Below are positions 36,928 through 45,710 of a stretch of 64,000 bases of DNA, piece by piece (within the stretch, counting starts at the first letter, position 1; every line of letters begins with the position of its first letter). The translations under genes and the position numbers were made by a program. Under the pieces are notes generated by a model. That model saw nothing but the letters and a program-made list of their open reading frames with translations. It ran no database searches and was not told the DNA's origin. This DNA comes from Truepera radiovictrix DSM 17093 (lineage in GTDB: Bacteria; Deinococcota; Deinococci; Deinococcales; Trueperaceae), in the NCBI RefSeq assembly GCF_000092425.1, contig NC_014221.1, forward strand, positions 1,245,001-1,309,000, written 5' to 3'.

Positions 36928-37952
36928 CAGTTCCCCCCGAAGGCACTGGGTTGCGTCACCGTGGATGGTTGCGGCAGGTTGGCCGCCAGTTTCGTCAGCT
37001 CCGGCCACACGCTCACCAGCGCGTTATACGCCAGGGCCTCCTGCGCCCACTTTTTGCGCTCACAGAGGCTGTAGAGCCGGTACGCCAGGTCGCGCGCCAC
37101 CTCGGCGGTGCTGCCGAGTGCCGCCAGGAGCGCCGCCGCCTTCTCCTCGCCGCCCTCCTCGAGCCGCTTGACCAGGTGCTGCGTCGCCTCCCAGACGGGC
37201 ACCTCCTCGCCCGCTCGCGGCTGCCAGTCACTCGGCAGTTCGCTGCGCGCCAGCAGCCGCACCTTGCCCGCCCGCGCCGAGATGATACCCGCCTCGACCA
37301 TCCCCGCGACCGCCGTGTTCTTGGCCTTGGAGAGCGTCTCCGCGTCGCCGTAGGCCCCGTCGTTCATGCCGAACTGCTCGAACCAGGCGAGCGCCCAGCG
37401 CGTGTCCGCGTCGAACTCGCCCTCCTGCTCGGCCAAGACTTCATCCAACATCCCATTGATGATAGCGAGCGCGGCCCGCACCGGCATGGGTCTGCCGTCG
37501 GACTCCAAGACCCGAGCGTAGCGGCTGAAGACCGCCATGCCGGGACCGATGGCGGCTTGGGCCAAGTCCACCGGTGCGATAGAGCCCTGCTGCAAGTTGC
37601 GCAGCGCGTCCGGCAGCTCGCGCCGCAGGGCGGTGAGAAACTCGCGCCTCGTGGCGGTGGGGGCGGTCTCACTGCGGGGGCGGCAGACGAGGACGATGGA
37701 GGAGGCGAGGGCGTTAGCGCTATTAGCGTTACTACGCCCCTTCCGTTCTGTACGCATAGGCCAAGTGCCGGTTATCTGAAAGTTTGCATCTAATAAGCCT
37801 GTAAGCATCGTTTCCCAGCCAGTAGAGGCAACTGATATTCCTACGGCGTTCTCGTCCGCATCTTCGGTTTCAGATTGTTTGAAGGCGTAGTAAACAGTCA
37901 GAGGAAACTCTGGGTGTGTGGCTTCGCGAATTTGTGTAAAAGCGTGTTTCAA
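36927..37952 (-). CDS. C-terminal fragment of the split DNA methylase
   Basis: The open frame begins at TTG 37952 and covers 341 residues, starting LKHAFTQIREATHPEFPLTV. It contains the family tail TGWETMLTGLLDANFQITGTWPMRTE and ALASSIVLVCRPR, then a helical region to the end. It has no methyl-transfer motif of its own. It would be made only if translation restarts inside the interrupted message. Its last codons overlap the DUF499 start. Confidence 0.75.
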
Positions 37953-37987
37953 GCCGTTTTCGAAGAACTTCCGAGCTTCATTATTCC

Positions 37988-38557
37988 AAGCGTAAGGTTG
38001 AAACCACCGCCTTTAGGCGGTCAGATTTCATCTGCTAGCCTTGGCGGATGGAGTATCGCTATGGCAGCCATACCGTCTTCAACATCGAGTACCACTTTGT
38101 GTGGGTCACGAAGTACCGCTACAAGGTGCTGAAAGGGGACATAGCCGAGCGTGTTAGGGAGTTGGTGCGGCAAACCTGCGAGGCGTTCGAGATACGGATT
38201 CTGAGCGGAGTGGTGAGTAGCGACCACGTGCATATTCTGGTGAGTGCGCCGCCGACAATGGCGCCGAGTGAGATCATGCGGCGGATCAAAGGGCGAAGTG
38301 CGAGCAAGCTATTCGAGGAGTATCCGAAGCTAAAAGCACGTTATTGGGGGCGGCACTTTTGGGCTAGAGGGTACTTCTGTGCGACGGTGGGGCAAGTCAC
38401 GGAAGAGATGATCAAGAGCTACCTGGAGCATCACTTCGAGCCGACCCGAGAGGACAACTTCAGGACAGAGGACTGACGGGTCTATGACCCGTATCCCGAC
38501 TTTCAGTCGCTCTTTCAAACCCTCCGACTTTAGTCGGTGGTTGTTTAGTCTTATTCC
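37988..38557 (+). mobile_element. IS200/IS605-type insertion sequence (tnpA only)
   Basis: A 570-bp element with a single HUH transposase gene. The left end has the hairpin CCGCC-TTTA-GGCGG (38007-38020), and the right end has CCGAC-TTTA-GTCGG (38524-38537), the subterminal hairpins TnpA recognises. TTATTCC occurs immediately outside the left end (37981-37987) and at the right boundary (38551-38557). This family inserts without target duplication, so one copy is probably the target and the other the element's own cleavage site. It interrupts the methylase gene. Confidence 0.88.
38048..38476 (+). CDS. tnpA: IS200/IS605 family transposase TnpA
   Basis: Y1 HUH single-strand transposase of 142 aa, full length for the family. 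The N-terminus (HTVFNIEYHFVWVTKYRYKVL) is typical. The metal site is H60-V-H62 in SSDHVHILVS, and the catalytic Tyr125 lies in EEMIKSYLEHHF. The frame is intact, so the element should be able to move or excise. It is read opposite to the methylase it interrupts. No tnpB is present. Confidence 0.95.
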   Translation: MEYRYGSHTVFNIEYHFVWVTKYRYKVLKGDIAERVRELVRQTCEAFEIRILSGVVSSDHVHILVSAPPTMAPSEIMRRIKGRSASKLFEEYPKLKARYWGRHFWARGYFCATVGQVTEEMIKSYLEHHFEPTREDNFRTED

Positions 38558-40313
38558 CATCGAAACGATACGGTGTAGCCACAAGCTCTTGTGATTTTGG
38601 GACAAGTAATGTTCCAAAAATACTCGGATATGTATTGGCGAGCGAGCGCCGCAACCAAATATAAAAGTAGTCGGAAAGGTCTGCGTAACCAATATTGTCG
38701 TAGTAGGGTGGGTCTGTCGAAATAATGGGTGTTTCATCCCTGTGTAGCGTTGCAGCGTTATCTTGCTGAGCCATGCCCTTCGCTTGAGAATTTAGTCTAT
38801 TAAGTACCTTTTCTATCCATCCAAGCAAAATATCGACACTACCCGTAGAACTTGCAAACATGTTTGCTTCTGCATAGTCCCACATCATTGGAAGAGCTTG
38901 ACGGGCGAACGTGCCTCGCACAATTTCCATCTGAGGGTTGTTTGCCCAAGTACAGACTGTTGAGCAGTATTCAGACATTCGGTCTACCGCACATGCCAAG
39001 TAAACCGCCACCGCATCCGCATACGCCCTCGCCCCGCTGCCACCACCCTCGAGCCCCTCGCCTTCGGGCATGTGGGCCTCGAGGGCGTCTTGCAACACTT
39101 TGTCCCTTGCCTCTTGCACCAAATCGCTAAAGGTTGTCAGGGCGACGAGTTGGCGGGGGGTGAAGAGGTCGGCAAAGGTGCGCATTCCGTAGTTCGGCGT
39201 TTTGAAGTCTCTTGGGTTGTGCGGTAGGTCAGCTTCGGGTTTCCATTCAGGTTTGGCTTCTGCTGCTGTATATACGTGCTCTTGTGTCGGTGCAAGATAG
39301 TTGCGGCCTCGGTCGCCCTCCGCTACTACCGCCATAAGCTGCGCACCCATCCTTCCAGCACGTCCTTCTGAACGGATGTGGTCGAGCGAAACAGGCGAAC
39401 CACAGGCGACGCAATACGCTCCTTTCCGTCCGACCGTCCCCTCTTTTGGCGCACCTGCCCCGCTCTTGACCTCAAAGCGAATCCGCGGCGGCTGCTGCTC
39501 CCTGTCGATCACCGGCTCGGCGTAGGCTTCCTTACCCTTCTTGGAGGACAACACAAACGAGCGCACCAGCGGCATCTGCGCCCCGCACGCGGGGTTCGGG
39601 CACGTCACCGTGCGCGCCCACAACCACGCGATCACCGTCGCCTCACCGCCATCCGGCAGCTTGGCCTTGGGGTAGAGGTGCCCGATGCGCTTCTCGGCCT
39701 CGTCCCGCATCCACTTGCCGTAGTAGCGCACGTCTTCGGCCAACCCCTGCGCCCCCCGCCAGTCCTGCCGTTTGATGGTATGCCGCTGCGCCTCCGGGTT
39801 GATGGGCGCGCGTCCGGCGAACTTTGGCGGGATTTCGATGAGGGCTTTGTTGATCAAGACCGCCACCGGGTTGAGGTCGCTGGCGTGCGCCTCCAGACCG
39901 AGCCGCTGCGCCTCCAGGGGGATGCTGCCGCCGCCCGCGAAGGGGTCCAGGACGGGCGGTGGGTTGCCGCCTGTGGACTTGAGGATTTCGGCGCGGGCCG
40001 CGTTTAAGACCTTTTCGTTCGTCGTGTTTTCCCACTTCACCAGCTCTTCGATAAGCCTAAATAAGCGCTGCCGCTCCTCGTCCTGGGCCTCCTCGGTCGG
40101 GAACTTATCGGGGTGACTGCTGGGGTCATCGACGAGGCTGGCGAAGAGCACGGCGCGGCAGGCGGCGAGCGGGCGGCGTGCCCACCACAGGTGCAGGGTG
40201 TTGGGGTGGCCGTGGCGGATGCTCTTCTCGCGGGCGGACTCCTTGTTGATGGCTTCTAGCGGCAGCGCCACTTCGATGAGTTTGCGTTTGGGCATTGTAG
40301 TGGGTATGGTCAT
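38460..40313 (-). CDS. N-terminal fragment of the split DNA methylase
   Basis: This half keeps the SAM motif, the Zn ribbon and the DPPY catalytic motif. It then runs into the inserted element and ends with about 29 foreign residues (TKQPPTKVGGFERATESRD and so on) encoded by the element's right end. It lacks the C-terminal part needed for the complete fold, so activity is doubtful. The DNA from about 38560 to 39000 is visibly richer in A+T than the flanks. Confidence 0.8.
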   Translation of the reverse strand: MTIPTTMPKRKLIEVALPLEAINKESAREKSIRHGHPNTLHLWWARRPLAACRAVLFASLVDDPSSHPDKFPTEEAQDEERQRLFRLIEELVKWENTTNEKVLNAARAEILKSTGGNPPPVLDPFAGGGSIPLEAQRLGLEAHASDLNPVAVLINKALIEIPPKFAGRAPINPEAQRHTIKRQDWRGAQGLAEDVRYYGKWMRDEAEKRIGHLYPKAKLPDGGEATVIAWLWARTVTCPNPACGAQMPLVRSFVLSSKKGKEAYAEPVIDREQQPPRIRFEVKSGAGAPKEGTVGRKGAYCVACGSPVSLDHIRSEGRAGRMGAQLMAVVAEGDRGRNYLAPTQEHVYTAAEAKPEWKPEADLPHNPRDFKTPNYGMRTFADLFTPRQLVALTTFSDLVQEARDKVLQDALEAHMPEGEGLEGGGSGARAYADAVAVYLACAVDRMSEYCSTVCTWANNPQMEIVRGTFARQALPMMWDYAEANMFASSTGSVDILLGWIEKVLNRLNSQAKGMAQQDNAATLHRDETPIISTDPPYYDNIGYADLSDYFYIWLRRSLANTYPSIFGTLLVPKSQELVATPYRFDGNKTKQPPTKVGGFERATESRDTGHRPVSPLS

Positions 40314-40449
40314 ACAAACCTCGATTGAATTGCACATAGATTGCGGCGATTGCTTTTTAGGCTATGCCGTTCCAGACGGGAGAGAAGCCAATCTATTGCA
40401 CAATGATTACACGGTAATTGCGCGTGGCGTAGCACAGATAGGCTTATCT

Positions 40450-40899
40450 TCATGGCGTCTCTGTGAGGTGGTGATGCACGTGATGTTGCAAGACCTGGGT
40501 GCGCCAAGTGGGCAGGCCACAGCCAAAAAAGTCTCGGTCTTCGGTCCAAATACCCGCGTCTAGCGCGAGTGCCAGGGCAACCGTGGGCCAGTCGTTGGGG
40601 TCTTGGGGGACGCGGGCGCGGGCAGCGAGTTCGAGATCGGCGTAAAACGTATGCACAATCACATCCAAGTTGCGCCTAGCGAGCAAGAGCGCCTCAGTCA
40701 GGAGCTCCTTGGCAATAGCGTCGGGCAGCCCGCGGCGTTCGGCGATGGTCCGCAGGCGTTTGGGCAACTCATAGGTCGCCTCGTCCCAAGCCGCCGAAGC
40801 GATATAGAGCTGCACGCGCGCGTCGCTCAGCAAGCGGCGCCCCCTCGCGCGCAGCACCTCGGCGACCAAAATGTTCGCGTCCACAACGAGTCTAAGCAA
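40450..40899 (-). CDS. PIN domain toxin-like protein
   Basis: Predicted PIN-fold ribonuclease of 149 aa, the toxin part of a type II toxin-antitoxin pair. The first acidic residue is in RLVVDANILVAEVL, the second region is EATYELPKRL, and the C-terminal acidic cluster is PNDWPTVALALALDAGIWTEDRDFFG. It overlaps the upstream antitoxin gene by 8 bases. The target RNA is unknown. It lies between the helicase and methylase genes of the defence island. Confidence 0.82.
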   Translation of the reverse strand: MLRLVVDANILVAEVLRARGRRLLSDARVQLYIASAAWDEATYELPKRLRTIAERRGLPDAIAKELLTEALLLARRNLDVIVHTFYADLELAARARVPQDPNDWPTVALALALDAGIWTEDRDFFGCGLPTWRTQVLQHHVHHHLTETP

Positions 40900-41212
40900 C
40901 CTTATGTTCCTGGCTACCGTCTTCGTGGCTCTTGTGTCCCTGACTATCGGCAGTGCCCTCTTGGCGCCCCCAGTTTTCGGTCAGTTCGGCCACGAATTCG
41001 TCTTCACTCATACCCGTTCGTGCCAGCACCTCTGCCATGAGTGCGTCCAGCCGCTCCACCGACGCCTTGATCTCGGAGCTGCTCTTGTCTTTGGGTCTGA
41101 TGGGCATGTAGAACCCGACTGGTCTGCCGTGCTTTTCAATCACGAGCGGCTCAGCGTCCGAGATATACGTTGTGGCCTTGTCCTTAAATTCGCGTACACC
41201 CACACGTTTCAT
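40892..41212 (-). CDS. Phd/YefM-type antitoxin
   Basis: Protein of 106 aa. The N-terminus KRVGVREFKDKATTYISDAEPLVIEKHGRPVGFYMPI is the Phd-type DNA-binding fold. The rest is a charged tail expected to bind the toxin and to be degraded easily. It overlaps the PIN toxin gene by 8 bases. The first 40 residues resemble the second antitoxin at 41383-41637, so the two arose by duplication or related acquisitions. Confidence 0.82.
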   Translation of the reverse strand: MKRVGVREFKDKATTYISDAEPLVIEKHGRPVGFYMPIRPKDKSSSEIKASVERLDALMAEVLARTGMSEDEFVAELTENWGRQEGTADSQGHKSHEDGSQEHKVA

Positions 41213-41297
41213 GATTTTTCCCTCTCACATTCGTTCCGGTAGTCACCGCTTCAACGCCTGGAAGATGCTGGACCTAGAGGGTGTTCAGCTAGCCTCG

Positions 41298-41387
41298 CTA
41301 GCCCAAAACCCTCATACAGAGCGCCAAACCCCATGTGCGCAGCGCCTTCCCGACGGCGGTGCTGGCGTCCAACACGAGCAGCTCACA
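41298..41387 (-). pseudogene. Remnant of a PIN toxin gene
   Basis: Overlapping the stop of the second antitoxin is a short open stretch that reads CELLVLDASTAVGKALRTWG and ends at TAG 41298. LLVLDAS is the first strand and acidic residue of a PIN domain, at the place where a toxin gene should begin. About 30 codons remain; the rest is missing. The antitoxin is therefore solitary. Confidence 0.5.
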
Positions 41388-41637
41388 CGGAATCGGCTTT
41401 ACCTGCCTCTTCCCGAGCCGCCTCGAACGCCTCGCGGGTCATACCGGTGTGCCCCAGCATGTCCGCGATGACACGCTCGAGCCTTTCGGTCTCCTCTCTC
41501 GATTTGGCGCCGTCTTTTCTGGCGAGGGGGATGTAGAGGCCTATCGCCCTACCGCGCTCCTCGATCACCAAGGCCTTCTCTTCGGCTATAAGCGTCGTCG
41601 CCTTGTCTTTGAACTCACTCACACCTACACGCTTCAT
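41383..41637 (-). CDS. Phd/YefM-type antitoxin without an intact toxin
   Basis: Protein of 84 aa, starting at ATG 41637. KRVGVSEFKDKATTLIAEEKALVIEERGRAIGLYIPL matches the other antitoxin closely. The tail is EETERLERVIADMLGHTGMTREAFEAAREE. Only a stub of a PIN gene follows. It may be a leftover or an anti-addiction module. It begins 74 bases after the helicase stop. Confidence 0.8.
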   Translation of the reverse strand: MKRVGVSEFKDKATTLIAEEKALVIEERGRAIGLYIPLARKDGAKSREETERLERVIADMLGHTGMTREAFEAAREEAGKADSV

Positions 41638-41710
41638 GTCCCTCGCCTCCTCTCGATGCCCTTCGTTGCTACCAGTGTAGCCCGTGTGAGACCAAAGGTC
41701 ATCCATAGCG

Positions 41711-44700
41711 TTATGCGGGGACGGAGGCGCCCGCTAGAAGCTCACGCAGGGTGTAGTTCACGCTGGCCGCGCCAAAGTCGGGCTCGCGCACGAAGGGGGT
41801 CCGGACATAGCGCGGCGTTGCGCTGTCGCCATCGACCTCGACCAACGCCAAGATGAACGACTCGGGTTTGTTGAGAGCCGTCAAGATCTCGTTTTTGGTG
41901 ACCGTGACGGTCTCCGTACCCTTCACCCGCCCCTTGACCTCGATAAAGCGCAGGGTGCCGCTCTTTGGGTCGCGCGATTCGATGTCGTAGCCGAGCTTCT
42001 GAGCACCTACGTCTCTGGGTTCAAACCCCAACGCTCGCTCAGCGGCCATCACGGCGTCCATCGCTAGGCGCTCGACCCGTGCGGTCTCCCTGGCTGCCAC
42101 TGCATCCTGCACGGCGTCCTCGGGGAGCAGGAGCCCCGCGGGCACCACCAGCACCGACCCGACGATGACCGGCGGCTTCTGGGAGAGCTGCGCCTCCTCA
42201 TCGAGTTCGCGCATCCGCCTGTCCAGACGCCCTTGCAGGTCGTCCGCGCGCCGCCGAGCCAGCTGCGGGTTCATCCGCGGCTGCTTCCCCGCCTGCTCCT
42301 GCAAGTAAAGCTCGTTCGCGCGGTGGTCCCAGTAGGCGATCTCTTTGGTCAGGCGGTCGCGCACCGCCGCGCGCGTCTTGGCGATCAGCGCCTCCTTGCG
42401 CTTTTTGACCTCTGCAAAGTGCGGCGGCATGAGCTCGAGCACCGCGTGGTTGAGCGCGCGCTCCTCGAGCTGCGCTTTGGTCAGCGGGTAGCTTTGCAGC
42501 GCCTCCTTGATGGCGGCCTGCTCATGAGGCGCCAGCGGTCGGTAGTCCAGGTAGGGTGCATATCCGGCGCTCCGGGTAGACCCATCCGCAGCGATCTCGA
42601 CGAAGTGCAGCTGCCGCGAGACGATCACCTCGCGTCCGCTGCGGTCGCGGCGCGCGTCTTGGATGGTGTGCTCGAGGTAGAAAAGCGCACGCACCTCGGT
42701 GCCGGGGTCGTTCTCATCCACCAGCACCGCCCCTTGCGTGAGCAGCGGTTTGTAGCGCTCGAGGATCAGGTCGGTGACCGCGGCCAGCAGCGGGTGACCC
42801 GGCGCCAAAAACTCCGCCGAGGCCCGCCCGCGCACGTTGATCAGTCCCTTGTCGAAGGTCACACGCTCGTACCGCTCCAACACGGGCGTGCGCAAGCCGA
42901 TCTGCCGGTCCCGGTTGCGGACGGCGGTGGGCACGTGGGTGATCTCGAAGCGGCCCGGCTCGCGCTCGTAGATGCTGCCGCCGAGCTGTTTAAAGGCCGT
43001 CAAGAAAAACCCGGCGACGAAGTGCGGCTGCAGCCGCCGCGCCTCGGCGCGCTCCATCGCCTCGCGGATGCGCTGCACCCGGCTCACGTCCATCGTGTCG
43101 TGGGCCAGGGCGTGGTCGCTCAGCAGGTCCTGCAGGTGAGCGCGGTCGAGGGCTGCGTCCAACACCTGATCGAGGCGCGCGCGCACCTCGGGGCGGTCGC
43201 CGTAGCGGACGGCCTCGAGCAGCAGGTCGCGCAGCGGTTTGTTCTCAAAAGTCAGCTTGCCGAGCACGTCGAAGACGCTACCCCCGAGGGCTTCGCGTTC
43301 GCGCTCGAGCTTGTCGAAGAGCCTCTTGAACACGTCCCCCTCGCGGGTTTCTTGGGCCACGAGGTTCCAGAGGTGGCAGACCTCCGTCTGCCCGATGCGG
43401 TGGATGCGGCCGAAACGTTGCTCCAGGCGGTTGGGGTTCCACGGCAGGTCATAGTTGACCATCAGGTGCGCGCGCTGCAGATTGATCCCCTCACCCGCCG
43501 CGTCGGTGGCTAAAAGCACCAGCACGTCCTTGTTCTGGGTAAAGGTGGCCTGAACCTTGCCCCGCTCCTCGCGCCCCGTCCCACCGTGAATCGCTACGAC
43601 CGCTTCAGGGCGGCCCAGCAAGCGGGTGACGCGTTCCTGCAGGTAAAGAAGCGTGTCGCGGTGTTCGGTGAAGATGACGAGCTTGCGCCTGCTCCCCTCC
43701 GGGCTGAGCATCTCGCTGCTTTCCTGCAGCAGCCGGGAGAGCTCCTCCCACTTGCGGTCGGTCCCGCTTTGCTTGACCCGCGCGGCGAGCGCCTCCAGCC
43801 GTTTGAGAATGGCGATCTCCGCCTCCAACTCGGAGATGGTGCGGGCCGCCGACGCCTGATCGACCACCCAGTCGGCTAACTCTTCGGCCTCGGTCCCCGG
43901 AACGTCCTCGAGGTCGTCGAGGTCGGGCAGGGGGACGTCTAAACTAGGTTCCAAGGGGGCCCCGCGTCTTAGCAGCTTCTCCTCCCGCAGCCGCGTTTCG
44001 AGCCGCGTTCGGCGGCGCACGAGGCTCTGATAGATGGCCTCAGGGCTCGAGGCGAGGCGCCGCTGCAAGATGGTGAGCGCAAAGCCGACCGTACCCTTGC
44101 GCCCGCCCTCCTCCAACGCGTCGGCGCGGTTAAACTCCTCGCGCACGTAGTTCGTGACCGCGGCGTAGAGCTCGGCCTCGAGGTCGCTCAGCGTGTAGGG
44201 CACGGTGTACGCCCGCCGCTCCGGGAAGAGCGGTTTGCCGTCAAAGGTGACGAGCTGCTCTTTGACAAGCCGCCGCATGAGGTCCGCGGTGTCCACCTGA
44301 TGCACCCCGTCGCGGAACCGGCCCTCGAACCGGTCGCCGTTTAGAAGCGCCATGAAGAGCTGAAAGTCCGCCTCCTTACCGTTATGCGGGGTGGCGGTCA
44401 TCAGGCAGAAGTGGCGCGTGAGCTTCGAAAGGAGCTGCCCCAACTTGTAGCGTTTGGTGTACTTGACCTCGCCGCCAAAGAACGTGGCTGACAGCTTGTG
44501 CGCCTCGTCGCAGACGATGAGGTCCCAGTCGGTCAGCTCGAGCTTGGCCTGGAGGTCGTCGCTGCGCGCGAGCTTGTCCAGCCGGGCGATCACCAAAGGC
44601 TCCTCGGCCAACCAGTTACCGGTGCGGGCGGCTTCCAAGCGGTCGCTTGTCATGATCTCGAAGGGGAGCCCGAAGCGCCCGTAAAGCTCATCTTGCCACT

Positions 44701-45199
44701 GCTCGACCAGGCTGCCGGGGCAGACGATGAGGCAGCGGCTCAGGTCGCCGCGCGCGAGCAGCTCCTTGATGAGGAGCCCCGCCATGATGGTCTTGCCTGC
44801 ACCGGGGTCGTCCGCCAGGAGAAAGCGCAGCGGCTGCTTGGGGAGCATCGCCTCGTACACGGCGGTGATCTGGTGCGGGAGCGGCTCCACCAAGGAGGTG
44901 TGCACGGCCAAGTGCGGGTCGAACAGGTGAGCTAGCCGGATACGGTGCGCTTCCGAGACGAGTCGCAGCAGCTGACCGTCGGCCTCTGGGTTCCAGGAGG
45001 CGTCTATTTGAGCCAGCTCGAGCGTCGCCTCCCGGCTGCGGTAGAGCATCTCGCTGCCGGTATGGCCGCTTCGCGTCTTGTAGGTGAGTTCGACGGCGGC
45101 TGAGCCGTACCACTGGGTTGCTAAAACTGTAACGGTCTCGCCGGGAACGATCCCTCGGACCTCGGTGCCAACGCTTAAATCTTCAAGACGCACGGGCAA
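41711..45199 (-). CDS. SNF2-type DEAD/DEAH helicase with C-terminal DUF3883
   Basis: Superfamily II helicase-like protein of 1162 aa. Walker A is LADDPGAGKTIMAGLLIKEL (about 128-147), DEAH is VCDEAHKLSA (near 230), motif III is LMTATPHNGKEAD, and motif VI is QRFGRIHRIGQTEVC, all SNF2-like. The C-terminal DUF3883 domain has FIEVKGRVKGTETVTVTKNEI, an EVK pattern like the restriction-endonuclease fold, which might cut or bind DNA. It is the first gene of the helicase-methylase-ATPase island. TTG 45199 is used (GGAG lies 4-5 bases before); GTG 45193 is an alternative. Confidence 0.88.
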   Translation of the reverse strand: MPVRLEDLSVGTEVRGIVPGETVTVLATQWYGSAAVELTYKTRSGHTGSEMLYRSREATLELAQIDASWNPEADGQLLRLVSEAHRIRLAHLFDPHLAVHTSLVEPLPHQITAVYEAMLPKQPLRFLLADDPGAGKTIMAGLLIKELLARGDLSRCLIVCPGSLVEQWQDELYGRFGLPFEIMTSDRLEAARTGNWLAEEPLVIARLDKLARSDDLQAKLELTDWDLIVCDEAHKLSATFFGGEVKYTKRYKLGQLLSKLTRHFCLMTATPHNGKEADFQLFMALLNGDRFEGRFRDGVHQVDTADLMRRLVKEQLVTFDGKPLFPERRAYTVPYTLSDLEAELYAAVTNYVREEFNRADALEEGGRKGTVGFALTILQRRLASSPEAIYQSLVRRRTRLETRLREEKLLRRGAPLEPSLDVPLPDLDDLEDVPGTEAEELADWVVDQASAARTISELEAEIAILKRLEALAARVKQSGTDRKWEELSRLLQESSEMLSPEGSRRKLVIFTEHRDTLLYLQERVTRLLGRPEAVVAIHGGTGREERGKVQATFTQNKDVLVLLATDAAGEGINLQRAHLMVNYDLPWNPNRLEQRFGRIHRIGQTEVCHLWNLVAQETREGDVFKRLFDKLEREREALGGSVFDVLGKLTFENKPLRDLLLEAVRYGDRPEVRARLDQVLDAALDRAHLQDLLSDHALAHDTMDVSRVQRIREAMERAEARRLQPHFVAGFFLTAFKQLGGSIYEREPGRFEITHVPTAVRNRDRQIGLRTPVLERYERVTFDKGLINVRGRASAEFLAPGHPLLAAVTDLILERYKPLLTQGAVLVDENDPGTEVRALFYLEHTIQDARRDRSGREVIVSRQLHFVEIAADGSTRSAGYAPYLDYRPLAPHEQAAIKEALQSYPLTKAQLEERALNHAVLELMPPHFAEVKKRKEALIAKTRAAVRDRLTKEIAYWDHRANELYLQEQAGKQPRMNPQLARRRADDLQGRLDRRMRELDEEAQLSQKPPVIVGSVLVVPAGLLLPEDAVQDAVAARETARVERLAMDAVMAAERALGFEPRDVGAQKLGYDIESRDPKSGTLRFIEVKGRVKGTETVTVTKNEILTALNKPESFILALVEVDGDSATPRYVRTPFVREPDFGAASVNYTLRELLAGASVPA

Positions 45200-45547
45200 A
45201 GCTCTCCATTTCCCTCTTCCTGACGCCTCCTAAGCACGTCGCTTCAGCCGTGGGGTCCAAGTGCTCAGGGTTGACCTCAGTCACCTTAAGGCTTCTTCCT
45301 CAAGCGTAGCAAAAAGAATTTTACGCCTCTTCGCGGATCCAGAGTCTCGCAGCCAAAGCTTCGTACTCGGTTCGTCTCAAGGCAGCAGCGGTTACGCGCT
45401 GGCGTCAGTTGCCCACCTGTGAGCGGGAGCGGAACGCGTCACCAGCCCGCAGTTGCGCGTTGCGCTCGAACCCGCCAACCCTAAAAAAGCACCTCGCTTA
45501 GGAGGTGCCATTTTTCTAGAAATTTTATAGAAATGCCGTCTAGAACG
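45200..45547. other. Intergenic region between the helicase and tRNA-Leu
   Basis: No gene is seen in about 350 bases apart from the tRNA terminator at 45483-45508. The helicase promoter must be here, but no strong -35/-10 pair is visible. TAAAAT and TACGCT occur on the minus strand near 45320-45305. Confidence 0.45.
45483..45508 (-). terminator. Terminator of the tRNA-Leu gene
   Basis: GCACCTC (45489-45495) pairs with GAGGTGC (45502-45508) around a 6-base loop. On the minus strand the stem is followed by six T residues (45488-45483). It lies 40 bases after the tRNA 3' end. Confidence 0.85.
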
Positions 45548-45634
45548 TGGTGCCGAGAGCGGGACTTGAACCCGCACGCCCCTAGGGGCAACAGATTTTA
45601 AGTCTGCAGCGTCTACCGATTCCGCCATCCCGGC
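45548..45634 (-). tRNA. tRNA-Leu (UAA anticodon)
   Basis: An 87-base tRNA on the minus strand with CCA encoded. The 7-bp acceptor stem pairs GCCGGGA with TCTCGGC (one G-T pair), the anticodon arm is CAGAC-TTAAAAT-CTG around anticodon TAA, a long variable arm (GTTGCCCCTAGGGGCGT) marks it as class II, and GGTTCAAGTCC is the T loop. The peptide read through this gene in another frame (MAESVDAADLKSV) is the familiar spurious product of tRNA-Leu genes. Confidence 0.95.
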
Positions 45635-45710
45635 GTGCACGTTAGTATACGCGCCCCCAAAGGGGGCGTCAACGCCGCAGGTTGCGCGCCCTGGCGGCTT
45701 CGCAAGCAGG

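Noticed and set aside
45392-45640. Open frame reading MHAGMAESVDAADLKSVAPRG
   Set aside because: It runs through the tRNA-Leu gene on the same strand. This peptide is a well-known false product of tRNA-Leu genes.
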